Assembly (NCBI GenBank): GCA_934622035.1
Contig: CAKTVG010000011.1
Location: 13,430 to 77,429 of the forward strand
From: an uncultured Oscillospiraceae bacterium
Lineage (GTDB): Bacteria > Bacillota > Clostridia > Oscillospirales > Oscillospiraceae
DNA: 64,000 bases
Direction: 5' to 3'
The notes under the pieces were generated by a model. The model worked only from the letters and a program-made list of their open reading frames with translations. It was not told the origin of the DNA and searched no databases. Below, one piece after another: positions 50,040 to 56,476 of this stretch (positions within the stretch are counted from its first letter, which is position 1; every line of letters starts with the position of its first letter). The position numbers and the translations under genes are program-made.

Positions 50040-51289
50040 AGCATCGACCTCCTGTCAAAATCCGTGTCGCCGTAGCGCATAACCTGCCCCGGAAACTGCG
50101 TTAAAAACGCCGTATCGGCGCTGCTGAGCTCCGCACCGCCGTCGATGACATTGCTCTCTGCAAAGACCGTCTCCGCATTCTCCTCCGGCGGCACAAAGCG
50201 GTTGCTTTCAAAGGTGGTGTTCAGCTCGATTCCCGCCGTCTGATCATAAAGCGCATCCCAGGTGGCCTCGTCGGCAACGCCGGTTTCCGGGAGTCCTGCA
50301 AAGCGTTGATAGGCCGCGACGGCGGTCCTTGTCGCCGGGCCGAAGATGCCGTCCACGGCAACGTCCGGAACGCTGCTGACGAATTGTGAAACGACGCGCA
50401 GCATGTATTGCAGCGTGCGCACCTTCTCCCCGCGCACGCCCTCCTGCAGGCCGCCGGGATACTGCCAGTTGACGGCGTAGAACTGCTGTCCCTGCGATTC
50501 CAGCTCCGCCAGCCGGTTCACGGCGACGTACAGCCGCACGAGCTGATACCATGTCGCCTTGCCGATGACCCCGTCGGAGGTCAGATTGAAAATGCGCTGG
50601 AAGGCACGCACGGCGTTTTCCGTCTGCGTGCCAAACAGACCGTCTACGGGGTTGATTTTCGGAATGGCCGGGTAATTCTCGGAAATGCGGTTGAGAATGA
50701 CCTGCGCCTGCACGACATACGGCCCCTGGGAGCCCTCGCGCAGCGGCTCGCCGGGATAGGAGGCGACATAGCCGCGGATGGGCGCATCGGTGACGATCTC
50801 CATGTTCTCGCCATAATAATTGCGCAGAATCTGCACGGAATTGAGCCCCTGCTGCGCCAGCGCCTGCGAGCCCCACTGACTCAGCCCCGCGCAGGTGACG
50901 GTCGTCCCGTTGCAGAATTTTGCCGCCAGCGGCTCAACAAAGCTCTGCCGCCGGAGATAGTTGTTGAAAATCTCTTCGGCGATGCGCTCCACGGAGGTGA
51001 AATAGTTTCTGCCATTGATGAACTTCTGGTCGATCGCCGTGGAGGAGGTAATGTCAAAATTATAGCCGCGGCTGCGGTAGAACTCCGTATAGACGCGGTT
51101 GAGCGCAAAGGAGATGATGGCCAGAATATTGGCCACGAGCGCGCTCTCCTCCCAGGTCGGGTAAATCTCGCTGGAGGCGACGTTCTTGACATAATTGACA
51201 AACGGCACCGTCACGTTTGCAGCGGCCGCGTCCGGCGCGCCGAGGTGCACAGTAATGGTTTCCGGTATGTACGGCGTAACGGTAACCAT
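50036..51289 (-). CDS. SpoIID-like protein with two peptidoglycan-binding domains
   Basis: A 417-residue protein; the ATG at 51289 gives MVTVTPYIPETITVHLG. A longer open frame upstream is the antisense/out-of-frame shadow of the next gene. Residues ~30-175 resemble a SpoIID-type domain (VPFVNYVKNVASSEIYPTW, TSSTAIDQKF, GLSQWGSQALAQQGLNSVQILRNYYG). Two PG_binding_1 domains follow at ~190-265 and ~275-345 (VDGLFGTQTENAVRAFQ; VDGIFGPATRTAVAAYQ). SpoIID proteins are lytic transglycosylases that act on denuded glycan; whether the catalytic Glu is retained was not settled. It lacks a signal peptide, unusual for SpoIID. Confidence 0.78.
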   Translation of the reverse strand: MVTVTPYIPETITVHLGAPDAAAANVTVPFVNYVKNVASSEIYPTWEESALVANILAIISFALNRVYTEFYRSRGYNFDITSSTAIDQKFINGRNYFTSVERIAEEIFNNYLRRQSFVEPLAAKFCNGTTVTCAGLSQWGSQALAQQGLNSVQILRNYYGENMEIVTDAPIRGYVASYPGEPLREGSQGPYVVQAQVILNRISENYPAIPKINPVDGLFGTQTENAVRAFQRIFNLTSDGVIGKATWYQLVRLYVAVNRLAELESQGQQFYAVNWQYPGGLQEGVRGEKVRTLQYMLRVVSQFVSSVPDVAVDGIFGPATRTAVAAYQRFAGLPETGVADEATWDALYDQTAGIELNTTFESNRFVPPEENAETVFAESNVIDGGAELSSADTAFLTQFPGQVMRYGDTDFDRRSML

Positions 51290-51291
51290 AC

Positions 51292-51672
51292 TCAAAGATT
51301 CTGCGGCGTGATGCGGAAAATCTCCGTGAGATTCCACACCTCCGGCTGCTCTGCCAGCGGAATCAGAGCAAAATCCTGATCCGTTGTGATGTTGGCAAAT
51401 ATCTGCACATTCTCCACAATGATCCGCTCGAATTCCGGATGCTCGGCCGTGATATCCACCACGGCGAAGGGATGCTCCGTGCCGGGGCTCTGGCTTTCCG
51501 CCTCGTCCGGCGCGGGAATGGCCAGCGGCGCGATGCGGCCGCTTTCGTCCCCGATCCGGACGGCAATCAGCTCCACCCCATCCGGCAGCCGCCTCGTCAC
51601 GGTGAAGGTCACACCGCTGACCGGCAGCTGCGCATCGGAGGTAAAGCTGCGTACACTGAGATAGCCTTCCAT
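51292..51672 (-). CDS. Carboxypeptidase-regulatory-like beta-sandwich protein
   Basis: A 126-residue protein. The ATG at 51672 is taken because GGGAGG lies ~11 bases upstream on the minus strand. It begins EGYLSVRSFTSDAQLPVSGVTFTVTRR, the G-x-L-x-V...PV.GA-x-V layout of carboxypeptidase-regulatory/Ig-like modules, then has short beta-strand stretches to the end. No signal peptide. First gene of the three-gene cluster with the SpoIID-like and peptidoglycan-binding proteins, 2 bases from the next start. Function unknown; a structural coat or cortex component is possible. Confidence 0.72.
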   Translation of the reverse strand: MEGYLSVRSFTSDAQLPVSGVTFTVTRRLPDGVELIAVRIGDESGRIAPLAIPAPDEAESQSPGTEHPFAVVDITAEHPEFERIIVENVQIFANITTDQDFALIPLAEQPEVWNLTEIFRITPQNL

Positions 51673-51705
51673 GCTTGACTGCACCTCCCAAAAGAGTTCT
51701 GCCGA

Positions 51706-51734
51706 TAGCATATGCAGCTTGGAGCGCAGGCGTG
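51706..51734 (-). promoter_or_regulatory. Candidate sigma-K/sigma-E (mother-cell) promoter
   Basis: On the minus strand CATATGCTA (51714-51706) matches the CATANNNTA -10, and AC lies 17 bp upstream. It is ~34 bases before the 51672 start. Confidence 0.5.
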
Positions 51735-51755
51735 CCTGTCCGGCGGCACGCCTGC
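51726..51755 (-). terminator. Hairpin between minus-strand genes
   Basis: A perfect 11-bp stem (GCAGGCGTGCC / GGCACGCCTGC) 6 bases after the 51761 stop. There is no T-run, so termination would be weak. Confidence 0.45.
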
Positions 51756-51760
51756 ACCAT

Positions 51761-52192
51761 TTACAGATATTCCTTCATCTGGTCGATGTTTGCCTGCTCG
51801 GTTTGCAGCAGCCGGTTGGATAGGCCCGACACCTTCGGGTCAAGCAGACCCATCGTGCGAATATTGTGCATGCTTTTGATCATGCCGCGCGTGTTGCCCT
51901 GGAGCATCAGCTCGGCGATTTTGGCCGTCGGGTCGCCGCTGGTGCGGATCTTCATTTTTGAAGACATCATCGAGCCGTAGCGCGCCAGCGGATTGACGTC
52001 CTTTGCCCTTCCCTCGCGCTCACGCAGCAGGCGGTCGGCCTCACCGTAAATGATCTCGTATTCCTGAAGCTGGGAACGCAGTGCGGCCTGCATCTCATGG
52101 TCCTGCGTTTCCTCCAGCACAGTCCGGATGCCATAGCAGCCCATCTGTGTGGTCTTGCGAATGGAATTCAGCATGGAAATATCATTTTGCAT
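51761..52192 (-). CDS. All-helical protein of unknown function (CotF/ferritin-like helices)
   Basis: A 143-residue protein; the ATG at 52192 has GAGGTGAG upstream on the minus strand. It is predicted to be mainly alpha-helical: DISMLNSIRKTTQMGCYGIRTVLEE, QAALRSQLQEYEIIYGEADRLLRE, AELMLQGNTRGMIKSMHNIR. The helical hairpins resemble ferritin-like and spore-coat (CotF/DUF2383-like) proteins. No metal-ligand motif is evident. It lies among sporulation-type genes on the same strand. Family not firmly recognised. Confidence 0.65.
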   Translation of the reverse strand: MQNDISMLNSIRKTTQMGCYGIRTVLEETQDHEMQAALRSQLQEYEIIYGEADRLLREREGRAKDVNPLARYGSMMSSKMKIRTSGDPTAKIAELMLQGNTRGMIKSMHNIRTMGLLDPKVSGLSNRLLQTEQANIDQMKEYL

Positions 52193-52257
52193 CTGTCTCA
52201 CCTCGCAGGTAGTGTTCCGCTCACAGACAAAAATATGCGAAAAAGCATGGTTTTCAG

Positions 52258-52286
52258 TTGACAATGATTCCCCGGCGGGATATAAT
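52258..52286 (+). promoter_or_regulatory. Consensus sigma-A promoter
   Basis: TTGACA (52258-52263), 17-bp spacer, TATAAT (52281-52286): perfect match at both hexamers, 50 bases before the phosphoribosyltransferase start. Confidence 0.92.
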
Positions 52287-52335
52287 AATTGGGTTGTGTC
52301 AAGCACACAGAATTCGAATGTGAGGAGAATGCCCC

Positions 52336-52890
52336 ATGCATTATACGATGACGATCGCAGGCGTAACGAGAGATTTGCCGATCTGCAAGGTCACGGACGA
52401 CCTTTACATCGGCGCATTCGTAATCTTCGGAGACGTCGAACTGACGGTAAACACCGCTGCGGCGCTGCTGAAAAAAGCGCCGGAATACGACTATATGATC
52501 TCCGCCGAGGCGAAGGGCATTCCCCTGATTTATGAGATGGCGCGCCAGAGCGGCCAGAACAAGTACTTCCTCGCCCGCAAGGCGCCCAAGCTCTATATGT
52601 CCGGCGTGTTTGAGGTGAATGTGCACTCCATCACCACTGCCAAGGAGCAGCACCTCTATCTGGACACCGCGGATGCCGAGCTGATGCGCGGCAAGCGCAT
52701 CCTGATCGTGGACGACGTCATCTCCACCGGCGAATCCCTCGCCGCCGTGGAAAAGCTGGTCGTTGAGGCCGGCGGCATTGTCGCAGGCCGCATGGCGATT
52801 CTCGCCGAGGGCGATGCCCAGGATCGTGACGACATCATCTATCTGGAGAAGCTGCCGGTCTTCAATGCCGACGGCACCGTGAAAGCGTAA
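52336..52890 (+). CDS. Phosphoribosyltransferase-family protein (Apt/Xpt-like)
   Basis: A 184-residue protein. The PRPP-binding loop is ILIVDDVISTGESLAAV (~residues 122-138), with the type I PRTase double-Asp and S-T-G. The N-terminal hood (YMISAEAKGIPLIYEMAR) is like adenine phosphoribosyltransferase and related purine salvage enzymes. It is somewhat divergent from housekeeping Apt, so the base (adenine, xanthine or a regulatory ligand) is not certain. Consensus promoter and GAGGAG upstream; terminator just after. Monocistronic and divergent from the sporulation genes. Confidence 0.82.
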   Translation: MHYTMTIAGVTRDLPICKVTDDLYIGAFVIFGDVELTVNTAAALLKKAPEYDYMISAEAKGIPLIYEMARQSGQNKYFLARKAPKLYMSGVFEVNVHSITTAKEQHLYLDTADAELMRGKRILIVDDVISTGESLAAVEKLVVEAGGIVAGRMAILAEGDAQDRDDIIYLEKLPVFNADGTVKA

Positions 52891-52904
52891 TTCCGTAATA
52901 CATC

Positions 52905-52938
52905 AAGCCGCCGGAGGGGTTCCCTCCGGCGGCTTTTT
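52905..52938 (+). terminator. Intrinsic terminator of the phosphoribosyltransferase gene
   Basis: A perfect 14-bp stem AAGCCGCCGGAGGG with its complement, loop GTT, then TTTTT. Confidence 0.92.
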
Positions 52939-52940
52939 GC

Positions 52941-53036
52941 TTAGCGCTGGTTCTGATTCTGCTGCTGATTTTGATTCTGATTCTGGTTCTGATTCTGCTG
53001 CTTGTTCTGATTGTGATTCTGATTCCGGTTTTCCAT
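52941..53036 (-). CDS. 31-residue Asn/Gln-rich microprotein, probable forespore product
   Basis: Below usual gene-finder size limits. On the minus strand an ATG at 53036 runs 31 codons to TAA at 52941. The product has 12 Asn and 13 Gln (25 of 31 residues), mostly alternating N-Q, with a short charged start (MENR) and a final Arg. GGGGAGG sits ~9 bases before the ATG, and a sigma-G-like promoter with CATACTA lies upstream. It follows spoVAE by 63 bases. Composition recalls the Asn/Gln-rich gamma-type small acid-soluble spore proteins that serve as amino-acid stores, but there is no sequence homology. Alternative: a simple repeat without coding role; the ribosome site and promoter argue against that. 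Confidence 0.68.
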   Translation of the reverse strand: MENRNQNHNQNKQQNQNQNQNQNQQQNQNQR

Positions 53037-53080
53037 GACAGAATTCCTCCCCTATCCGATTTCGCGGTTTCCCGCCGGGT

Positions 53081-53110
53081 TAGTATGCCCAGCGGGGCTT
53101 TATTTATCCT
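53081..53110 (-). promoter_or_regulatory. Candidate sigma-G promoter of the Asn/Gln microprotein
   Basis: On the minus strand CATACTA (53087-53081) matches the sigma-G/F -10 exactly, with AGGATA (4 of 6 to TGAATA) 17 bp upstream. It overlaps the end of spoVAE. Confidence 0.55.
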
Positions 53111-53453
53111 TGGGCTTGAAAATCAAACCGGCCAGCCAGCCGAACACCACGGCAGCCGTGATGCCGCCTGCCGTGGCGGTCAGGCCGCCCGTGAGGATGC
53201 CCCAGCCGCCCTTTTCGTCTACGGCCTCACGCACGCCCCTGGCCAGGGTATTTCCGAAGCCGGTCAGCGGCACGGTCGCGCCCGCACCGGCAAAGTCCAC
53301 AAGCTTGTCGTACAGCCCCAGTCCGCCGAGTATCACGCCCGCAACAACGTAGGAAACCAGAATTCGCGCCGGGGTGAGCTTTGTTTTATCAATGAGGAGC
53401 TGGCCGATCAGGCACAGCAGCCCACCAACCAGAAACGCTTTCAGATAGTCCAT
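53100..53453 (-). CDS. spoVAE: Stage V sporulation protein AE (SpoVAE)
   Basis: A 117-residue membrane protein with three to four helices: DYLKAFLVGGLLCLIGQLLIDKT, ARILVSYVVAGVILGGLGLYDKLVDFAGAGATVPLTGFG, and a C-terminal GGITAAVVFGWLAGLIF. The GAGATVPLTGFG segment and LARGV are highly diagnostic for SpoVAE/SpoVAEB. It acts in the inner spore membrane channel moving Ca-dipicolinate into the forespore and out at germination. The start is 3 bases after the spoVAD stop. Confidence 0.93.
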   Translation of the reverse strand: MDYLKAFLVGGLLCLIGQLLIDKTKLTPARILVSYVVAGVILGGLGLYDKLVDFAGAGATVPLTGFGNTLARGVREAVDEKGGWGILTGGLTATAGGITAAVVFGWLAGLIFKPKDK

Positions 53454-53456
53454 ATC

Positions 53457-54476
53457 CTAGCTCCTTTCCGCACAAATCGACACTGCATGGCAAACCGCCG
53501 GGATGGACTCGCCCTGCTGTGTGGAAACCGGCGAGAGCAGCGCACCCGTGCCGCAGAAGAGCAGCTTTTTTATCGTCCCGCGCCGCAGCTTTCCCAGAAG
53601 CGCCCCACACAGAACGCTGGCACTGCACCCGCAGCCGGAGCCGCCGCAGTGGACATCCTGCGTCTGCGCGTCAAAGATCAGCACGCCGCAGTCCTGATAA
53701 CGGGTGCCAAGCTGCACGCCCGCATCGGAAAAGAGGCTCCGCACGATTTCACTGCCCAGCCTGCCGAGATCGCCCGTTACAATCAGGTCGTAATCCTCCG
53801 GGGCGCAGTGCAGGTCGTCAAAATGTGCCCGCAGCGTTTCAAAGGCAGCGGGCGCCATGGCCGCGCCCATGTTGTTCGCATCCTTGATCCCGGCGTCCAC
53901 GATCGTCCCGATCGTTCCGCTGCGCAGATACGGCCCCTCGCCCTTCGTCCCCAATATAACCGCCCCTGCACCGGTGACGGTCCACTGCGCCGTCGGCGTG
54001 CGCTGACCGCCATAGCCCAGAGGAAAGCGATACTGCCGCTCTGAGGAGGCAAAGTGCGAGGAGGTCAATGCAAGTGCGCGTCTGCAAAAGCCGCCGCTGA
54101 CGGCCATGGACGCCAGCAGAAGCCCCTCCGCCATGGTGGAGCATGCGCCATACAGCCCGAAGGCGGGCACGCCGCTGTTGCGCAGAGAAAAGCTGGAGCC
54201 GATGCACTGGTTCAAAAGATCGCCCAAAAAGGCCGCATCCAGCGCATCCTCCGTCAAGGCGGCCTTTTCCAGCGCCAGCTTCAGCGCCGTCTTTTGCATC
54301 TGCGTCTCGGCTTTTTCCCAGGTCTTCTGGCCGAATTTTGTATCCATGGACGTCACGTCGAAGGTATCGCCCAGCGGCCCCTGCGCCTCCTTCTTTCCCG
54401 CGACGGAAGCGTAGGACAGGATCGCAGGCGGCTCTGGAAAAACGACGCTGCGTCTGCCGCGATGGTTCAATTCCAT
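53457..54476 (-). CDS. spoVAD: Stage V sporulation protein AD (SpoVAD)
   Basis: A 339-residue protein of the thiolase fold: GDTFDVTSMDTKFGQKTWEKAE, NSGVPAFGLYGACSTMAEGLLLA, YRFPLGYGGQRTPTAQWTVTGAGA, and GGSGCGCSASVLCGALL are SpoVAD hallmarks. It binds dipicolinic acid during its transport into the forespore. GGAGG lies upstream. A CATACTA -10 lies ~70 bases upstream. The expected spoVAC neighbour is missing from this locus, so the channel subunit must be encoded elsewhere. Confidence 0.95.
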   Translation of the reverse strand: MELNHRGRRSVVFPEPPAILSYASVAGKKEAQGPLGDTFDVTSMDTKFGQKTWEKAETQMQKTALKLALEKAALTEDALDAAFLGDLLNQCIGSSFSLRNSGVPAFGLYGACSTMAEGLLLASMAVSGGFCRRALALTSSHFASSERQYRFPLGYGGQRTPTAQWTVTGAGAVILGTKGEGPYLRSGTIGTIVDAGIKDANNMGAAMAPAAFETLRAHFDDLHCAPEDYDLIVTGDLGRLGSEIVRSLFSDAGVQLGTRYQDCGVLIFDAQTQDVHCGGSGCGCSASVLCGALLGKLRRGTIKKLLFCGTGALLSPVSTQQGESIPAVCHAVSICAERS

Positions 54477-54544
54477 TTGCAGCCCTCCAATATCGTTTAT
54501 GGAAGCGCCGATGAAATCTCCGCCGGATTTTTTCAGCGCTTTCC

Positions 54545-54551
54545 TAGTATG
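54545..54551 (-). promoter_or_regulatory. Candidate sigma-G -10 for spoVAD-spoVAE
   Basis: CATACTA on the minus strand, exact match to the forespore -10. The -35 falls in the T-run of the upstream terminator and is weak. Confidence 0.45.
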
Positions 54552-54562
54552 CGAAAAAAAGC

Positions 54563-54598
54563 AAAAAAAATGTTCCCTCCGGAGGGAGGGAACATTTT
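54563..54598 (-). terminator. Intrinsic terminator of the NlpC/P60 gene
   Basis: On the minus strand a perfect 14-bp stem (AAAATGTTCCCTCC and its complement, loop of four), followed by eight T. Confidence 0.92.
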
Positions 54599-54607
54599 CA
54601 AATTTTC

Positions 54608-55549
54608 TTAGTCCGCGATGCGGCGGGCGCCGATGTAGCGGCTTGCGTACCAGCTATCGGACAGGCTCGTGATGACAACGCCGGTGGAGGAGTTCTGCGC
54701 ATGGACGATCTTGCCGTTGCCGATGTACATGCCGACATGGGAAGCGGAAGTGCCATAGCCGAAGAAGACCAGGTCGCCCGGACGGAGATTGTCATAGGAG
54801 ACGGAATAGCCGTTGCTCATCTGCGCGGTCGCGGTACGGTTGATGCTGTAGCCGAACTGGCGGTAGATGTACTGCACAAAGCCGGAGCAGTCAAAACCGG
54901 AGGGAGAAGAGCCGCCGTAGACATAGGGATAACCGACGAACTTCTGTGCGTATGTAGCGATCTGCTGACCGATGCTCGAGGTGTCATTGGAGGAGCTGCT
55001 GCTGCTCGAAGAGGACGAAGAGGAGGAAGAAGAACCGCCGCCGTAGTTGCAGTAAGGAACTTCCTGAAGCACGACCAGGTCGCTGCGGACATAGCCGATC
55101 TGGCCATTGAACTTCACCTTGTACCAGCCGCAGTTGAAGCCGAAGATGAAAACCTTTTCGCCGTAGCTCGCCTGATCGACGAGGCTGTAGCCGGTGGACG
55201 GGCCGCTGCGGATATTCACGAGGTCATAGTCAACGAGGCCGTAGCCCAGCTCGATGTTCTCACGCTCTTTGACATACAGGTAATCGCCGTGCATATAACC
55301 GGTCTTGAGGTTGTAATTGACCTTGTACCAATCTCCGACCTTTTCGATGATGACGACGCTCTCGTCGTTATAGGCGGTGGTGATGATATCGCTGTCGGTG
55401 GTGGGCTCCTCGCGCAGGCGCAGGCCGCCGTTTGCCTCAACGATGCCGATGCCGGTCTTCAGCTCCTCAGCGTTCGCAGTGAGCGCCAGGGCGATGACCG
55501 CCGTGACCATAACGGCAAGAATCATGAGAACTCGATAGAACCGTTTCAT
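54608..55549 (-). CDS. Secreted NlpC/P60 (C40) peptidoglycan endopeptidase with two SH3 domains
   Basis: A 313-residue protein. Signal peptide to ~27 (TANA). Bacterial SH3 domains at ~30-95 (GGLRLREEPTTDSDII...DWYKVNY) and ~100-165 (VNIRSGPSTGYSLV...GWYKVKFNGQIGYV). A serine homopolymer of ~15 residues links them to the C-terminal NlpC/P60 domain. Catalytic Cys is in FDCSGF and His in SASHVGMYIGNG, with a second His in KIVHAQN. It cleaves stem-peptide bonds of the wall, most likely at cell separation or growth. GGAGG upstream; 24 bases after the stop of the preceding gene. Confidence 0.92.
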   Translation of the reverse strand: MKRFYRVLMILAVMVTAVIALALTANAEELKTGIGIVEANGGLRLREEPTTDSDIITTAYNDESVVIIEKVGDWYKVNYNLKTGYMHGDYLYVKERENIELGYGLVDYDLVNIRSGPSTGYSLVDQASYGEKVFIFGFNCGWYKVKFNGQIGYVRSDLVVLQEVPYCNYGGGSSSSSSSSSSSSSSSNDTSSIGQQIATYAQKFVGYPYVYGGSSPSGFDCSGFVQYIYRQFGYSINRTATAQMSNGYSVSYDNLRPGDLVFFGYGTSASHVGMYIGNGKIVHAQNSSTGVVITSLSDSWYASRYIGARRIAD

Positions 55550-55573
55550 TGTGTAACCTCCCAGTTGCGGAAT

Positions 55574-55867
55574 TTATTTGGCGCTGTTCAGCGCCCGCTC
55601 CAGCCACACACAGCCAACATCCAACGCCGTGTAGAAGCCGTCTTTCTCACTTTTTTTCACAACCCGGTCGCGCGCCTTTGCGGCGGGATCCGTCCGCTGT
55701 AGCTGAACGGAGACCTTGGTTGCAAGGGTAAGATCCTCCATTTTCTTCGATTCGAGGATCTGAAGCATGACGATGTATTCGTCAGCCATGGAGCCATAGT
55801 AAATCAGGTTGTCCTTTCGCATCAGGGGCCGGCCCTTATAGCTCAGAACTTCATTCGCTTCGGACAT
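55574..55867 (-). CDS. Conserved protein of unknown function
   Basis: A 97-residue cytoplasmic protein. The ATG at 55867 has GGAGG 5 bases upstream on the minus strand; a longer frame extends into the promoter. Sequence: YKGRPLMRKDNLIYYGSMAD, then helical, with many charged residues (LESKKMEDLTLATKVSVQLQRTD) and a C-terminal DVGCVWLERAL helix. No domain was recognised. It is co-transcribed with the NlpC/P60 gene from a consensus promoter, so an envelope-related role is possible. Confidence 0.72.
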   Translation of the reverse strand: MSEANEVLSYKGRPLMRKDNLIYYGSMADEYIVMLQILESKKMEDLTLATKVSVQLQRTDPAAKARDRVVKKSEKDGFYTALDVGCVWLERALNSAK

Positions 55868-55893
55868 ATATACCTCCAATAAATTGTAACCAA

Positions 55894-55922
55894 ATTGTAA
55901 CACATAGAAATCGAATTGTCAA
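55894..55922 (-). promoter_or_regulatory. Sigma-A promoter of the unknown-NlpC operon
   Basis: On the minus strand TTGACA (55922-55917), 17-bp spacer, TACAAT (55899-55894) with TGT extended -10. A TTACAATTT direct repeat spans and follows the -10. Confidence 0.85.
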
Positions 55923-56080
55923 CACTTTTTTGTTTTTTGCTATATCTTGTAATCAATTCGGCTTTCCGGCTGCAAAAAGGTCCGTATCTTGTGCTTTGCG
56001 GGGAAAAATGGATGTTGTTTTGGGAGAGAATGAAACGGGTTTTTAAAAAATTCCTTTCAAAAAAGTTACAAAACGGAAAC

Positions 56081-56113
56081 AATACAACAGCGAGGGGCTT
56101 TCGCCCCCCGCTG
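56081..56113 (-). terminator. Probable terminator of ireB
   Basis: On the minus strand a 10-pair stem with one mismatch (CAGCGGGGGGC / GCCCCTCGCTG), loop GAAA, then a T-rich tract (TTGTATTG). Confidence 0.7.
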
Positions 56114-56137
56114 TCGGCGGATCGATCCTCCGACGGA

Positions 56138-56383
56138 TCAATCGAACAGATAGTGTCGGACCAGCTCCTGCAAAAGCTCGTCTCGGTCGAGCTTGCAGAT
56201 GAGGCTGCGAGCGTTGTTGTGGTTTGTGATATAGGTCGGGTCTTCGGAGAGAAGATAGCCGACGATCTGGTTGATGGGGTTGTAGCCCTTTTCCGTCAGG
56301 GAACGGTAGACCTCGGTCAAAGTCTGCTTCATTTCCTCGGAATTATCCGCAGGTACGGTGAATTTTATGGTGTTGTCGTCCAA
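56138..56383 (-). CDS. ireB: IreB-family regulatory phosphoprotein (DUF965/UPF0297)
   Basis: An 81-residue protein matching the family almost end to end: TIKF.VPADNSEEMKQTLTEVYRSL, EKGYNPINQIVGYLLSEDP.YI, and ARSLICKLDRDELLQELVRHYL. IreB is a substrate of the PASTA-domain Ser/Thr kinase IreK and modulates cell-wall stress and cephalosporin tolerance in enterococci. GGAGG upstream. The commonly adjacent alaS and Holliday-junction resolvase genes are not next to it; here it stands alone. Confidence 0.93.
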   Translation of the reverse strand: MDDNTIKFTVPADNSEEMKQTLTEVYRSLTEKGYNPINQIVGYLLSEDPTYITNHNNARSLICKLDRDELLQELVRHYLFD

Positions 56384-56412
56384 AACGTCCGCCTCCTTTG
56401 CACCTTTCCTCT

Positions 56413-56441
56413 ATCATATACCAAATTACAGATAAAGTAAA
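56413..56441 (-). promoter_or_regulatory. Candidate ireB promoter
   Basis: On the minus strand TTTACT (56441-56436), 17-bp spacer, TATGAT (56418-56413). The -35 is partial. Confidence 0.55.
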
Positions 56442-56476
56442 GCAAAAAACATGAACATTTTGGAAATATGTTTTTC

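Noticed and set aside
52941..53036. Simple GAT/CTG-type microsatellite explanation for the Asn/Gln tract
   Set aside because: Codon choice varies (AAC/AAT, CAG/CAA) and the tract is framed by start, stop, ribosome site and promoter, so a gene is the better reading.
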